From Actinomycetales bacterium (lineage in GTDB: Bacteria > Actinomycetota > Actinomycetes > S36-B12 > UBA5976), in contig JAGWXT010000002.1 in NCBI GenBank assembly GCA_018969715.1, forward strand, positions 124,001 to 188,000: a stretch of 64,000 nucleotides of DNA, read 5' to 3'. The translations under genes and the position numbers were made by a program. Shown here one piece after another: positions 47,150 to 56,426 of the stretch. The stretch's first letter is position 1, and every line of letters begins with the position of its first letter. Below the pieces are notes generated by a model that did no database searches, had not been told where the DNA came from, and saw only the letters and a program-made list of their open reading frames with translations.

Positions 47150-48253
47150 ATGACCGATGCACTCACCCTGCGCGAGCGCGCGGTCGTCCTGCAGCGCACC
47201 CTCGATGGCGTCACCACCGTCCTTGATCCGGTGCGGATGGACGCCGAGATCGCCGAACTGGAGGGCGCGGCCAGTGAGCCCGGCCTATGGGAGGACCCCG
47301 CTCGCGCCCAGCAGCTGACCAGCCGGCTGTCCTTCATTCGAGCGGAGTCGGGACGCCTTGCCGGACTGCGGCGTCGGCTGGCGGATGCCCGGGTCCTCAT
47401 CGACCTTGCCGAGGCCGAGGGCGATGAGGAGGTCCTCAACGAGGCGGAGGGCGAGCTGACCGCGCTCAGTGGGTCGATCAGTGAGCTCGAGATCCGCACG
47501 CTGCTGGCGGGGGAGTACGACGCCCGGGAGGCGCTCGTGACGGTGCGCTCCGAGGCGGGGGGTGTGGACGCCGCCGACTGGGCCGAGATGCTCCTGCGCA
47601 TGTACCTGCGCTACTGCGAACGCCACGGCTGGTCCACCGAGGTCTACGACATCAGCTACGCGGAGGAGGCAGGGATCAAATCGGCCACTTTCGCCGTGCG
47701 CGCACCGTACGCCTACGGCACCCTCTCAGTGGAGCAGGGTACCCACCGCCTCGTGCGCATCTCGCCATTCGACAATCAGGGGCGCCGCCAGACCTCATTC
47801 GCCGGGGTCGAGGTCGTGCCGGTGGTTGAGCAGTCCGATGCGATCGAGGTGCCTGAGGACGAGTTGCGCGTCGACGTCTACCGCTCCTCCGGCCCCGGCG
47901 GCCAGGGCGTGAACACCACTGACTCCGCGGTCCGCATCACCCACCTGCCCACCGGCATCGTCGTGTCCTGCCAGAACGAGCGCAGCCAGCTGCAGAACCG
48001 GGCCACGGCCATGAACGTGCTGCGCGCGAAACTGCTGGAACGCCGACGGCAGGAGGAGCAGGCGCGCATCGACGCCCTGCGGGGTGATTCCGCCGGATCG
48101 TGGGGAACCCAGATGCGCTCCTACGTCCTGCATCCCTACCAGATGGTCAAGGACCTGCGGACCGAGGTGGAGACCGGCAACACCGCCGCGGTCCTCGACG
48201 GCCAGATCGACGAGTTCATCGCCGCCGGGATCCGCTGGCGCCGCTCAGGCTGA
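47150..48253 (+). CDS. prfB: Peptide chain release factor 2
   Basis: 367 residues from ATG 47150 ([18 protein letters not shown]), the usual RF2 start. The peptidyl-hydrolysis motif is GGQGVN in [17 protein letters not shown]; the stop-codon recognition region lies near [13 protein letters not shown]. No in-frame UGA or slippery site is present near codon 25, so the programmed frameshift of enterobacterial prfB is absent. Followed by ftsE after 65 bp, the standard actinobacterial order. Confidence 0.95.
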   Translation: MTDALTLRERAVVLQRTLDGVTTVLDPVRMDAEIAELEGAASEPGLWEDPARAQQLTSRLSFIRAESGRLAGLRRRLADARVLIDLAEAEGDEEVLNEAEGELTALSGSISELEIRTLLAGEYDAREALVTVRSEAGGVDAADWAEMLLRMYLRYCERHGWSTEVYDISYAEEAGIKSATFAVRAPYAYGTLSVEQGTHRLVRISPFDNQGRRQTSFAGVEVVPVVEQSDAIEVPEDELRVDVYRSSGPGGQGVNTTDSAVRITHLPTGIVVSCQNERSQLQNRATAMNVLRAKLLERRRQEEQARIDALRGDSAGSWGTQMRSYVLHPYQMVKDLRTEVETGNTAAVLDGQIDEFIAAGIRWRRSG

Positions 48254-48318
48254 CCGCGCGTCCTGCCGCGCCCGCCCCCTCCGCCGGCCTACATTGGCCG
48301 TGGGCACAGGAGGGCCGC

Positions 48319-49005
48319 GTGATCACGTTCGAGAATGTGACGAAGACCTACCCAGGCGACGATCTGCCGGCGCTCGAGGACATCACCGTCCACATCGAGG
48401 CGGGCGAGTTCGTCTTCCTCGTCGGCGCCTCCGGCTCCGGCAAGTCGACGTTCCTGCACCTGATGATTCGTGAGGTGCGGCCCACCGTCGGCCGGGTGAT
48501 CATCGGATCGGCCGATGTCGGCCGACTGCGCACCTACCAGGTGCCGCGACTGCGCCGTCGTATCGGAATCGTCTTCCAGGATGTCCGACTGCTCCCGAAC
48601 AAGACCGTCGCCCAGAACGTGGCCTTTGCCATGCAGGTCGTCGGGCAGCGCTCCCGGGACATCCGAACCCGCGTGCCAGCCCTGATCGAGCGCGTTGGAC
48701 TGGCCGGGCTGGGTCGGCGCCTGCCGCACCAGCTCTCCGGAGGTGAGCAGCAGCGCGTCGCCATCGCCCGCGCGCTCGCCAATGCGCCGGCCCTGCTGAT
48801 CGCCGATGAACCCACCGGAAACCTCGACCCCGACACGACAGTCGGCATCATGCGGCTGCTCGAGCAGATCCACGCCGATGGCACGACCGTCCTCATGGCC
48901 ACCCACGATGCGGGCATCGTCGACCGGATGCGCAAGCGCGTCGTCGAGCTCGACGGTGGTCGGCTCGTCCGCGACCAGGCTCGCGGCGTCTACGGATATG
49001 CCTGA
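48319..49005 (+). CDS. ftsE: Cell division ABC transporter ATP-binding protein FtsE
   Basis: 228 residues from GTG 48319, with AGGAGGG upstream. ABC ATPase motifs: Walker [11 protein letters not shown]-loop [12 protein letters not shown], signature [15 protein letters not shown], Walker [14 protein letters not shown]-switch THDAGIVD. With FtsX it regulates peptidoglycan hydrolysis at the septum; the M23 peptidase downstream is the probable effector. Nine bp before ftsX. Confidence 0.95.
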   Translation: MITFENVTKTYPGDDLPALEDITVHIEAGEFVFLVGASGSGKSTFLHLMIREVRPTVGRVIIGSADVGRLRTYQVPRLRRRIGIVFQDVRLLPNKTVAQNVAFAMQVVGQRSRDIRTRVPALIERVGLAGLGRRLPHQLSGGEQQRVAIARALANAPALLIADEPTGNLDPDTTVGIMRLLEQIHADGTTVLMATHDAGIVDRMRKRVVELDGGRLVRDQARGVYGYA

Positions 49006-49014
49006 GCGGCCGCG

Positions 49015-49923
49015 GTGTTCAGCCAACTGATCTTCGTCAGCGGCGAGGTATGGACGGGCATCCGCCGCAGCCTCACCATGACCGTGGCGGTGACGGTGAC
49101 CTTTGCGGTCTCCCTGTCGCTGCTCGGGGTGGGGGTGCTCGTCGGAGCGCAGGTGAACGAGATGAAGGACTTCTGGTACGACAAGGTCGAGGTCTCGGTG
49201 TTCCTCTGCACGGAGGGGAGCACTGCACCAACCTGCGATGGGGAGACTCCTGAACCCGAGCGCCAGCAGATCGAGGGGGAGATCCGGGCCATCGGCGTGG
49301 TCGCCTCGACCACATTCGAAACCCAGCAGCAGGCGTACGCTCGTTTCATCGAGCAGTTCGCCGGATCACCCATCGCCGAGAACGTCACCCCCGAGCAGCT
49401 GCCCGCCTCATTCCGCATCACCCTCACCGACCCCCAACGCTTCCTCGACGTCTCCGAGGCACTGACCGGACGAGCGGGAGTCGAGGCGGTTCGCGATCAG
49501 CGCTCAACGTTCAACCGGCTGTTCGACCTGCTCAATGGCCTACGCCTGATCTCCTTCACCTTCGCCGGTGCCATGCTGGTGGTCACGGTGCTGCTGGTGG
49601 CCAACACGATGCGGGTGGCCGCCTTCGCCCGGCGCCGCGAGGTAAGCATCATGCGGATGGTGGGAGCCAGTCGGACGGCCATCCAGCTGCCGTTCGTGCT
49701 GGAGGCGGTGGTCGCCGCTGTCATCGGTTCGGCGCTGGCTGGCATCGTCCTGGCCAGCATCAAGCGCTGGGTCATCGACGGCGTGCTTGCCCCGAGCCTG
49801 ACGTTCACCACGTTCATCGGATGGCAGGAGGTCGCCTGGGCGGCTGGGGGAGTCGCCGCGATCGGCCTGATGCTGGCGATCGTCACCTCATTGATTGCGC
49901 TGGCCCGCTATTCGCGGGCCTGA
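49015..49923 (+). CDS. ftsX: Cell division protein FtsX
   Basis: 302 residues from GTG 49015. One N-terminal TM, a large extracellular domain (about 50-170) with a C-x(10)-C pair (FLCTEGSTAPTCDG), then three C-terminal TM segments including the FtsX-like block RREVSIMRMVGASRTAIQLPFVLEA. The last codons (LIALARYSRA and stop) belong to the first unit of a 35-bp triplicate repeat that continues past the gene. Confidence 0.94.
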   Translation: MFSQLIFVSGEVWTGIRRSLTMTVAVTVTFAVSLSLLGVGVLVGAQVNEMKDFWYDKVEVSVFLCTEGSTAPTCDGETPEPERQQIEGEIRAIGVVASTTFETQQQAYARFIEQFAGSPIAENVTPEQLPASFRITLTDPQRFLDVSEALTGRAGVEAVRDQRSTFNRLFDLLNGLRLISFTFAGAMLVVTVLLVANTMRVAAFARRREVSIMRMVGASRTAIQLPFVLEAVVAAVIGSALAGIVLASIKRWVIDGVLAPSLTFTTFIGWQEVAWAAGGVAAIGLMLAIVTSLIALARYSRA

Positions 49924-49995
49924 GATTGATTGCGCTGGCCCGCTATTCGCGGGCCTGAGATTGATTGCGCTGGCCCGCTATTCGCGGGCCTGAAA
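49891..49995. repeat. Triplicated 35-bp unit with a hairpin, at the ftsX 3' end
   Basis: Units at 49891-49925, 49926-49960 and 49961-49995 are identical except one base in the last. Each contains a perfect 7-bp stem, GGCCCGC-TATTC-GCGGGCC (49902-49920, 49937-49955, 49972-49990). The first unit encodes the FtsX C-terminus, so the other two are tandem copies of coding DNA placed after the stop. The hairpin series might attenuate or stabilise the ftsEX transcript; no T-tract follows, so classical intrinsic termination is unlikely. Confidence 0.9.
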
Positions 49996-50050
49996 TCGAG
50001 CCCCCCGGCCCGCCACGCCGCTCCCTTGCATCCCATCTGCCCCAATGAGT

Positions 50051-50056
50051 GATACT
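50051..50056 (+). promoter_or_regulatory. Possible leaderless -10 box for the M23 peptidase gene
   Basis: GATACT lies 7 bases before ATG 50064, the distance expected if transcription starts at the initiation codon. No ribosome-binding site is seen. This would give the M23 gene its own promoter beyond the ftsX repeats. Confidence 0.35.
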
Positions 50057-50063
50057 TGCCACT

Positions 50064-51359
50064 ATGGCAACAGGTGACGGGCCGTCGGGCTCCCTGATCC
50101 GCCGGTCACGGCCGGTCGTCACGGGAGCGCTCGCCGCCCTTGCCTGCACGTTGATCCTCGGCAGCCTTCCGGTGGCATCGGTCACCGCCCGCCCGGGCAA
50201 GCCCGATCCCATCGCCGACCAGCTGCGGTCGAACTCCACCCAGCTCAGTCAGACGCGGGAGCGCCTCTCGGCGGCAACCGCCCGGGTGGAGAACGCAAGC
50301 CAGGAGCTTCGGATCATCCGCGCCCAGCTGCCGGCTGCGAAGAGCGCCTATGCGCGCGCGTTGTCATCCCTGTCGGCGGCTCGGGCTGCCGAGCGCCGAG
50401 CCAGCCGCGCTGTCACCCGAACCACCGCCCAGATCCGCCGCCTGCAGGAGCGCATCGGCACCACCGAGGAGCAGATCGACGCCACGGAGGTGCGTGTGGG
50501 CGACCTCGCTCGCACCCTCTACATCGCCGGGCCGCTGTCCGCCGTGGATGTCGTGCTCGCAGCGTCGAACCCGGGGGATTTCACCGTGCGGCTCGCCGCC
50601 GTCCAGTCCTACGCCGAATCACAGAACCAGGCGCTGGCGGAACTGACCGTCCTGCGTTCGCAATTGGCCCAGTCCAAGGCGGAGGCGACCTCACTGCGAG
50701 ATGAGATGGTCCAACTGCGTGAGGAGGCGCGGTCGACGCTGCGCAACCGGCAGCGCGCGGCAGCCCAGGCGGAGTCCGCGCGCGTCCGCGTTGTCACGCT
50801 CAACAACCGGCGGGCCCGGGCACTGCGATCGGCGGAGGAGGACCGCGACACCGTCCGTCGCAGGTATGAGCAGTTGCGCCTCGAGCAGGCCCGCCTCGAG
50901 CAGCTCGCCCGGGACACCGGCGATGAGGGGGGCAAGGACGAGCCCGAGGAGGGGCTCTCCTGGCCGATTCCCGGGGCAACGGTCACCTCGGACACCGGTC
51001 TGCGCCGTCACCCGATATTCGGCTACGTCACCTGCCATGCCGGGGTGGACTTCTCAGCGAGCACCGGAACACCCATCCGCTCCGCCGGGGATGGCGTGAT
51101 TGCGTCATCGACGTATCTCAACGGCTACGGCAACACCATCATCGTCAGTCACGGTGGCGGTCTCACTACCCTCTATGCCCACATGTCACGCACCGCAGGG
51201 AGCGCGGGCGAGAAGGTCTCGCGGGGAGACGTCATCGGGTACGTCGGCTCGACCGGGTGGTCGACCGGCCCGCACCTGCACTGGGAGATCCGCTCCAAGG
51301 GGGACGCCTACGACCCCCTTGCCTGGATGAAGGGGACGCGCACCCGGGTCAATTGCTGA
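50064..51359 (+). CDS. EnvC-like M23 (LytM) peptidoglycan hydrolase/activator
   Basis: 431 residues from ATG 50064. Signal segment (about 17-45), then about 200 residues of coiled coil with heptads (LSQTRERLSAATARVENASQ and so on), and a C-terminal M23 domain. Zinc ligands of an active LytM enzyme appear: H in CHAGVDF with D, and HxH as PHLHWE. It is in the position of the FtsEX-regulated hydrolases (EnvC/PcsB/RipC type). Its domain layout and neighbours suggest septal peptidoglycan cleavage under FtsEX control. Confidence 0.88.
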   Translation: MATGDGPSGSLIRRSRPVVTGALAALACTLILGSLPVASVTARPGKPDPIADQLRSNSTQLSQTRERLSAATARVENASQELRIIRAQLPAAKSAYARALSSLSAARAAERRASRAVTRTTAQIRRLQERIGTTEEQIDATEVRVGDLARTLYIAGPLSAVDVVLAASNPGDFTVRLAAVQSYAESQNQALAELTVLRSQLAQSKAEATSLRDEMVQLREEARSTLRNRQRAAAQAESARVRVVTLNNRRARALRSAEEDRDTVRRRYEQLRLEQARLEQLARDTGDEGGKDEPEEGLSWPIPGATVTSDTGLRRHPIFGYVTCHAGVDFSASTGTPIRSAGDGVIASSTYLNGYGNTIIVSHGGGLTTLYAHMSRTAGSAGEKVSRGDVIGYVGSTGWSTGPHLHWEIRSKGDAYDPLAWMKGTRTRVNC

Positions 51360-51386
51360 GCCGAAGCCGGCGCCTAGCATGATGCG

Positions 51387-52730
51387 ATGAACGGGGAGCA
51401 GGTCGGCCAGAGCCTGCCGGATGCTGCGGGGTCATCCGAGGAACGACCGCGGGCCGTGCTCGCCCCGGCGCCCGCCGATACCGGACCGGCTCGTCAGGTC
51501 ACGGATGATCCTGCCCACGACCCGGCTGGGGGGTGGCGCACCGAGGGTTCCTCCACCGGGGGTGGCCGGCCGGGCCCGCGCCAGCTGGGGGTGGCGGCGG
51601 TGGTGGCCAGCACCATCGCGGCGCTGATCGTCTCCGCCTTCGCCCTTGGTCTCTCCCTCGGCCAACGGCAGGCGACCAGCCAGATCCGCGTCACGGTCGT
51701 CGATGCGGCGGCCGCAGCGATCCTCCGGGAGGCCCAACAGCGGGTGACTCCCGCTGAACTCACCGCCGGTGCCGTGGCCGGAATGCTGCGAGCCGCCGGC
51801 GACCAGTGGGGTGAGTACTACACGCCGGTTGACGATGTCACCGACTACGCAGCGGTCACCCGGTACGACGGTGTGGGGGTGTGGTTGCGCGTCGATGAGG
51901 ACGGCCGGGTTGTCATCGCTTCGGTGGTGCCCGGATCGAGTGCGGCGGAAGCCGATCTGACCGCGGGAATGCTCCTGCTGGCCGTCAATGGCCGGTCAAC
52001 CGCCGAGCTCGGGCTGCAGGGAACCGTCGCGGCACTGCGCGGCCAACCGGGGCAGCCCGTGCGCATGCGGGTGCTCTCTCCCCAGCCCGGAGCCCAGCCG
52101 GTGGAGCGAGCCATGCCGCGCAATCCGCTGCGGATCGACCCGGTCAGCGTCCGTCAGGATGGGCGCGGGATCCTCTGGATCGGCGTGACCTCCTTCCGTC
52201 CCGCCACTGGACGCGAGGTCCGGGCGGCACTGGCCTCCTACCCAAATCGGCTCGGTGTGGTACTCGACCTGCGGGGCAACGGTGGGGGCCTGCTGGCCGA
52301 GGGGGTCGAGGTCGCCAGCGCCTTCACCAATCGCGACCGGCTCGCGGTCTTCCAGCGCCGCGGCCGGGACCCGCAGCCACTGCTGCTCGCTGGCGGCGGC
52401 GACACCGAGACCCCGCTGGTCGTCCTCATCGATGGCGGGACAGCGTCGACGGCGGAGGTGGTCGCCGCGGGACTGCGCGATCTCGGCCGGGCAGTCCTCG
52501 TCGGTCAGCGCACCTACGGCAAGTCCTCCGTCCAGGATGACGTGCCATTGCCCGGTGGCTCCCGCATCCGCCTGACCGTCGGTTACTACCTCACGCCATC
52601 GGGCCTGCTCATCGACGGGGAGGGCATTGAGCCGGATATCCAACTGGATGCCGGGGACCCGGACTCGCTCACCGATCGGGTGGCGGTTGTGCTGGAGGGC
52701 CTCTACGCCAGTACCGCCGATCCGGGGTAG
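51387..52730 (+). CDS. S41-family C-terminal processing peptidase (CtpA-like)
   Basis: 447 residues. A disordered N-terminus (about 1-65) leads to a TM segment ([25 protein letters not shown]), then a PDZ region ([41 protein letters not shown]) and the S41 catalytic core. The Ser/Lys dyad can be placed at S in [16 protein letters not shown] and K in [10 protein letters not shown]. Likely a membrane-anchored protease facing outward that matures envelope proteins. It lies between the M23 gene and smpB, conserved in actinobacteria. Confidence 0.9.
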   Translation: MNGEQVGQSLPDAAGSSEERPRAVLAPAPADTGPARQVTDDPAHDPAGGWRTEGSSTGGGRPGPRQLGVAAVVASTIAALIVSAFALGLSLGQRQATSQIRVTVVDAAAAAILREAQQRVTPAELTAGAVAGMLRAAGDQWGEYYTPVDDVTDYAAVTRYDGVGVWLRVDEDGRVVIASVVPGSSAAEADLTAGMLLLAVNGRSTAELGLQGTVAALRGQPGQPVRMRVLSPQPGAQPVERAMPRNPLRIDPVSVRQDGRGILWIGVTSFRPATGREVRAALASYPNRLGVVLDLRGNGGGLLAEGVEVASAFTNRDRLAVFQRRGRDPQPLLLAGGGDTETPLVVLIDGGTASTAEVVAAGLRDLGRAVLVGQRTYGKSSVQDDVPLPGGSRIRLTVGYYLTPSGLLIDGEGIEPDIQLDAGDPDSLTDRVAVVLEGLYASTADPG

Positions 52731-52732
52731 CG

Positions 52733-53209
52733 GTGGTCCGTGAGCGGGGTACCGCCTTCATCGCCCAGAACCGGAAGGCCCGACACGACTTCACGATCCT
52801 GGAGACCGTCGAGGCGGGGCTGGCCCTCACCGGGACGGAGGTCAAGTCGCTGCGGGCCGGGCGCGCCACGCTGACCGACGGCTACGGCATGATCAAGGAC
52901 GGGGAGGTCTGGCTGTACGGCGTGCACATTCCGGAGTACACCGAAGGCACATGGACCAACCACGAGCCGCGCCGACCCCGCAAGCTGCTGCTGCGCCGCG
53001 ATGAGATCCGTCGGCTCGTGGGAAAGACCACCGAGAAGGGCCTCACCCTCGTGCCACTGTCGCTGTACTTCAAGGATGGTTACGCGAAGGTTGAGCTGGC
53101 GCTTGCGCGCGGCCGTGCTCATCACGACAAGCGGCACGCGATCGCGGAGCGAGAGTCGCGACGCGAGACCCAGCGGCTCACGGGCCGTCGGCGCAAGGGG
53201 ATGGAGTAG
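52733..53209 (+). CDS. smpB: SsrA-binding protein SmpB
   Basis: 158 residues from GTG 52733, two bases after the S41 stop. [54 protein letters not shown] and the basic tail ([14 protein letters not shown]) are typical. It loads tmRNA on stalled ribosomes. The tmRNA gene is about 2.8 kb downstream on the opposite strand rather than immediately adjacent. Confidence 0.95.
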   Translation: MVRERGTAFIAQNRKARHDFTILETVEAGLALTGTEVKSLRAGRATLTDGYGMIKDGEVWLYGVHIPEYTEGTWTNHEPRRPRKLLLRRDEIRRLVGKTTEKGLTLVPLSLYFKDGYAKVELALARGRAHHDKRHAIAERESRRETQRLTGRRRKGME

Positions 53210-53318
53210 CCGCGCACCTAGACTTGGGTCACCCCCATGCGGCAGATCCCGTCGGGCCGAACGCCCCCGGGAGGATCCGTGTGGTGGGCACCCGTCCGAC
53301 AGCAGAAGGGATCGTGAC

Positions 53319-53735
53319 ATGAAGCGTGCACTTCTCGCATCATTGAGCGCCGTGGTGGCAGTGGGAGTGGTCTCCCTCGCCGGCTGCGGTGGCTCATCGT
53401 CTGACAGCACGATGACCGGTGACAACCCGGGCACGTGGGCGCCGCTGGAGATCACCCAGAGCGCCAATGGCACGACACTCGACATGGTTGTCGACCAGGC
53501 CGCCATCTTCACTGATCTGCCGGACTCCCCGACGGTCGTGGTCGAGTCGAGTGACTCCGCCGTTGTCGAGGCTTCACAGGCTGAGGGTGAGGGTGAGGTC
53601 ACAGCGGTTGCCGGTCTCATTGCCCGTAGTGCGGGGACCTCGACCATCACCGTGAAGGACACGTCGATGCCCGAGGATGCTGGTGGTGCCTCCAACGTGA
53701 TCATGGAGTTCACCGTCAACGTGACCGCGCCGTAG
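53319..53735 (+). CDS. Small putative lipoprotein with beta-rich domain
   Basis: 138 residues. Signal peptide with lipobox SLAGC (C24-25 region) followed by a Gly/Ser linker. The mature part has paired motifs (DMVVDQAAIFTDLPDSPTVVVESSD and VIMEFTVNV) similar to chagasin-type protease inhibitor or other Ig-like secreted domains, but I cannot assign one. Ends at a strong hairpin terminator shared with the convergent phzF-like gene. Confidence 0.7.
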   Translation: MKRALLASLSAVVAVGVVSLAGCGGSSSDSTMTGDNPGTWAPLEITQSANGTTLDMVVDQAAIFTDLPDSPTVVVESSDSAVVEASQAEGEGEVTAVAGLIARSAGTSTITVKDTSMPEDAGGASNVIMEFTVNVTAP

Positions 53736-53829
53736 CACCGACGAAAAACCTTCGCGCGGATTGGGCGCGCGGAGTGGGCGGGCCGATCGGGCCCGCCGGT
53801 TGTCCGCGCCGATCGGGCGCATGCGTGGG

Positions 53830-53859
53830 GGTGAGGCCCGCTCCGGGGCGGGCCTCACC
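53830..53859. terminator. Bidirectional hairpin between converging genes
   Basis: Perfect 12-bp stem GGTGAGGCCCGC / GCGGGCCTCACC with a 6-base loop, between the lipoprotein gene and the convergent PhzF-family gene. The stem lies 95 bp from one stop and 3 bp from the other. There is no T-tract, so it may act as a barrier hairpin. Confidence 0.7.
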
Positions 53860-53861
53860 CC

Positions 53862-54779
53862 TCACCCAGTGAAGGCGTCCGGCGGGTGCGTCGTTGCTGT
53901 CTGCGAGGTCGCGGACGCTGGGCTCGACGCGAGGCGCGCGCGCCCCTGCAGGACGGTGACGCAGTCCCCGCCGACCCAAATGTCGTCACCGGTGGCCGCA
54001 ACGTGCACCCGGCCGGCGCGGCCCATCGCAGTTCCCTGAGCAGCCACGTAGGCCCGCGGCAGTCGGCCCGCCCCGATCAGCCACTGGGCAAGGGATGCAT
54101 TCAATGAACCGGTGACGGGATCCTCCGTCAACCCGGCGTTCCCTGGGAAGAATGCGCGCACCTCCACGTCGCACTCCCCTGACGCGTGTGGGCCGACCAC
54201 CCCGACATCGAGGCCAGCCAGTACCTGCGGATCCGGGATGAGGGCCAGTACCTGCTCGGCGGACTCAAGCAGGACGGCCTGCCAGCCGGGTCCGTTGTCG
54301 CACCACTGGTGCGCGACGATGTCCGATCGGCGAAGCCCCAGTCCGCGTGAGAGGCGCATGACCTCGTCCTCTGCAAGAGGTCCGCTCCGCCGGAGTTCGG
54401 GGGCCGCGAACGACAGCAGTGCCCCGCTACGGCGAATGCGGATCAGCCCGGCGTCGCATTCCTGGACGACGAGGTCGCCGCGGGGTTCACCGCCCGCCAT
54501 CAGCCATGCATGGCAGGTACCGAGGGTGGGATGGCCGGCGAAGGGCAGTTCCCGACCCGGACAGAAGATGCGCACGCGGTAGTCGGCGGCTGCATCAGTG
54601 GCGGGCAGCAGGAAGGTGGCCTCGGAGAGGTTCGTCCAGTCAGTGAACGCCTGCATCTGCCCGGTACTCAGGGCATGGGCATCTGCCACGACTGCCACCG
54701 GATTACCGAGCAGCGGCTGAGCAGAGAAGACGTCGACCTGACTGAAGGGCAGGTCCACCATCGACTGACCATCGGACAT
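53862..54779 (-). CDS. PhzF-family isomerase
   Basis: 305 residues. Motifs: VDVFSAQPLLGNPVAVV at the N-terminus, catalytic Glu in LSEATFLLPA, CPGRELPFAGHPTLGTCHAWL, EDPVTGSLNASLAQWL. The fold is that of PhzF/diaminopimelate-epimerase-like proteins. Substrate unknown. It is transcribed toward the hairpin at 53830. A C-terminal extension of about 15 residues is present. Confidence 0.9.
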   Translation of the reverse strand: MSDGQSMVDLPFSQVDVFSAQPLLGNPVAVVADAHALSTGQMQAFTDWTNLSEATFLLPATDAAADYRVRIFCPGRELPFAGHPTLGTCHAWLMAGGEPRGDLVVQECDAGLIRIRRSGALLSFAAPELRRSGPLAEDEVMRLSRGLGLRRSDIVAHQWCDNGPGWQAVLLESAEQVLALIPDPQVLAGLDVGVVGPHASGECDVEVRAFFPGNAGLTEDPVTGSLNASLAQWLIGAGRLPRAYVAAQGTAMGRAGRVHVAATGDDIWVGGDCVTVLQGRARLASSPASATSQTATTHPPDAFTG

Positions 54780-54804
54780 GGATCGACCGTATCGGTGTCG
54801 AGAG

Positions 54805-55587
54805 CTAGGGCGTGAAGGGCAGTTCCGCCAGCAATCGACGACCCAGACTCACATCCCCCGCGATGGTGACGGGTACCTCCGCCGCCGGGATCCGCCCGGC
54901 GCCGCGGGCAGCGAGATCGGCCCATCCGATGTCAATGCGGACCTCCGGTTCGGCCACGTCGACGTACACCGCTCGCCCCTCGCGAACGGTGAGCAGCCAG
55001 TTCCCCGTCGGGCCGGGGGGCGCGATCACCAGTTGCAGGGTCGCTGCGGCCCCCACCTTCTTTCCCCAGATGGCGGGCAGCCTTTCCCGGATTCGCTCGC
55101 AGACGACGGCGGCCGCCGGTGAATCGAGGCCGCCCGGGCGATCCGCAGCCGTGCGGATGTCCTGCTCGTGGGTCCAGATGTCGAAGGTTCGCAGCCACAG
55201 CAGCTGGGCGAGGGGGATCTCCCCCACGAACCATGGCACCGACTCAGTCAGATCGGCCCGCTGCAACTGGGCCTCCCGCCGATCGGATACCTCGCGCAGT
55301 TCACGGAGCAGTTCCGTCGGCGGCTGTCCGCGGCGAGCGTCCACGCCGACCTCGATGAAGCGCTGCATCTCGGTGGTGACGTGGGGAAGCGCCTCCCACG
55401 CCGGCTGTCCACTGGCGCGCGGGTCCCCGAGGAAGTGCCCCTCCAGATCGATGACGTGCGCAACGACATCCGCAACGGACCAGCCCGGGCAGCGGCTTTC
55501 GCGTCGCCAGTCCTCGTCCGCAAGTGATGCCGCCAGTGCGGTGAAGTCGGCAAGGGCCCCGCGCCAGCTCTGCACGGCACTGTCCAT
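54805..55587 (-). CDS. Maleylpyruvate isomerase family mycothiol-dependent enzyme
   Basis: 260 residues. DinB-like four-helix metal-binding N-terminal domain: SRCPGWSVADVVAHVIDLEGHFLG carries H-x(3)-E-x-H type ligands, and LWLRTFDIWTHEQDIRTAADRPG supplies the third histidine. A smaller C-terminal MDMPI domain follows. Members use mycothiol, consistent with an actinobacterium. The reaction is unspecified. It has no close partner; the phzF-like gene is 25 bp downstream on the same strand. Confidence 0.85.
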   Translation of the reverse strand: MDSAVQSWRGALADFTALAASLADEDWRRESRCPGWSVADVVAHVIDLEGHFLGDPRASGQPAWEALPHVTTEMQRFIEVGVDARRGQPPTELLRELREVSDRREAQLQRADLTESVPWFVGEIPLAQLLWLRTFDIWTHEQDIRTAADRPGGLDSPAAAVVCERIRERLPAIWGKKVGAAATLQLVIAPPGPTGNWLLTVREGRAVYVDVAEPEVRIDIGWADLAARGAGRIPAAEVPVTIAGDVSLGRRLLAELPFTP

Positions 55588-55682
55588 TGCCGAAGGCTAG
55601 TGGGGGTCAGGCCCGGAAGACCGGATCGTCGCCTCCGTCCTTCCAATGGTGCTCACCCGTCGTGCCCTCCGCCACGCAATAG

Positions 55683-55872
55683 GACGTGGTCAAGACCAGC
55701 GAGATCGGGGGGGAGCAACTCGACGTCGAATCCGTGCGCTCGTCCATCGCCCGACACGGCCCTGCGTGACATCAACGACCTGCTTTCGCGGGGCGTGCTG
55801 CGGAGGACGGATGCAGGTGGGCGCAGCACAAGCTACGTCTTGGCTGACCCGTCAACGGGAGGACGCCCATGA
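55683..55872 (+). pseudogene. Fic/DUF4172 protein remnant with large internal deletion
   Basis: One frame from 55683 reads VVKTSEIGGEQLDVESVRSSIAR..., the N-terminal motif of Fic proteins with DUF4172 (usually S-x-I-E-G-E-x-L-D-x-x-x-V-R-S-S-I-A-R). It then runs out of frame, and from about 55755 another frame reads DTALRDINDLLSRGVLRRTDAGGRSTSYVL, the C-terminal winged-helix end of the same family. The whole Fic catalytic core (HPFxxGNGR) is missing. An in-frame TAG at 55680 precedes the N-terminal part. It lies just beyond the 3' end of the tmRNA gene, a common integration site for genomic islands. Confidence 0.72.
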
Positions 55873-55965
55873 CGGAAGTCGACAGCGGTTGTGGGAGGGC
55901 CGGGATGTGGAAGAGCGGGTAATGGAAGCGAAGCAGTCGTGCCGCTGGTGCGCTGTGCGCGACAG

Positions 55966-56006
55966 GAAAAAGCCCCGCTCCCTCGTGAGTCGTGAGGAAG
56001 CGGGGC
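55966..56006 (-). terminator. Intrinsic terminator of the tmRNA gene
   Basis: On the minus strand an 8-bp GC-rich stem (GCCCCGCT/AGCGGGGC; 56006-55999 with 55979-55972), extended by a second 4-bp segment, is followed by five T residues (55971-55967). Located 12 bases past the tmRNA 3' end. Confidence 0.85.
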
Positions 56007-56017
56007 CTCGGGTCGGG

Positions 56018-56390
56018 TGGAGGTGGCGGGAATCGAACCCGCGTCCATCGGCGGCGATTGAGGGCTTCTCCGGGCGCAGCCACTATGCCGTGGTCTTTGG
56101 CCTCCCCATTTCTCGTGGCCTTGTGGGGAACACGGCCTCAGTCACTGTGAGTTTCCCTGACGCGCCCGTGACCGACGCGCTCGGTGATCTTCCTGGCGAC
56201 GCCAGACCCCGGGGCGGAAGAGTTCCCGGGCTGACGGACTTCCTAGTGCTGTCGCTGCTTAGGCAGCGAGAGCGAAGTCGGTGCGCTTAGAGTTGGCGCT
56301 TGTTTTTTCACGGCATGGTTTGCGAGATCTGCCGTGAACCTCGGCCCGCTTCACCTGTCTCGGCGACCGTTGTCGAAACCGATCACCCCC
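56018..56390 (-). ncRNA. ssrA: Transfer-messenger RNA (tmRNA)
   Basis: The 5' end at 56390 reads GGGGGTGATCGGTTTCGAC and the 3' end contains the T-arm GGTTCGATTCC and CACCTCC-A; these form a seven-pair acceptor stem (one G-U). The tag reading frame (56297-56259) encodes ANSKRTDFALAA then TAA, an actinobacterial-type proteolysis tag ending in ALAA. The terminal CCA is not encoded (ACC-C). About 373 nt before CCA addition. It works with SmpB (52733) to release stalled ribosomes and mark the peptides for degradation. Confidence 0.96.
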
Positions 56391-56426
56391 ATGTTCAGTT
56401 GTCCGAGCATGGTAACCCCAGGGGGT

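Noticed and set aside
47150-47300. Programmed +1 frameshift in prfB
   Set aside because: The frame is continuous from the ATG with no early in-frame UGA or CUU-UGA slip site.
52703-53719. 338-codon minus-strand frame opposite smpB
   Set aside because: Antisense shadow of smpB and the lipoprotein gene, with no recognisable domain.
55646-56290. 214-codon plus-strand frame covering the tmRNA
   Set aside because: It crosses the terminator and the antisense of the tmRNA, and has no protein motif.
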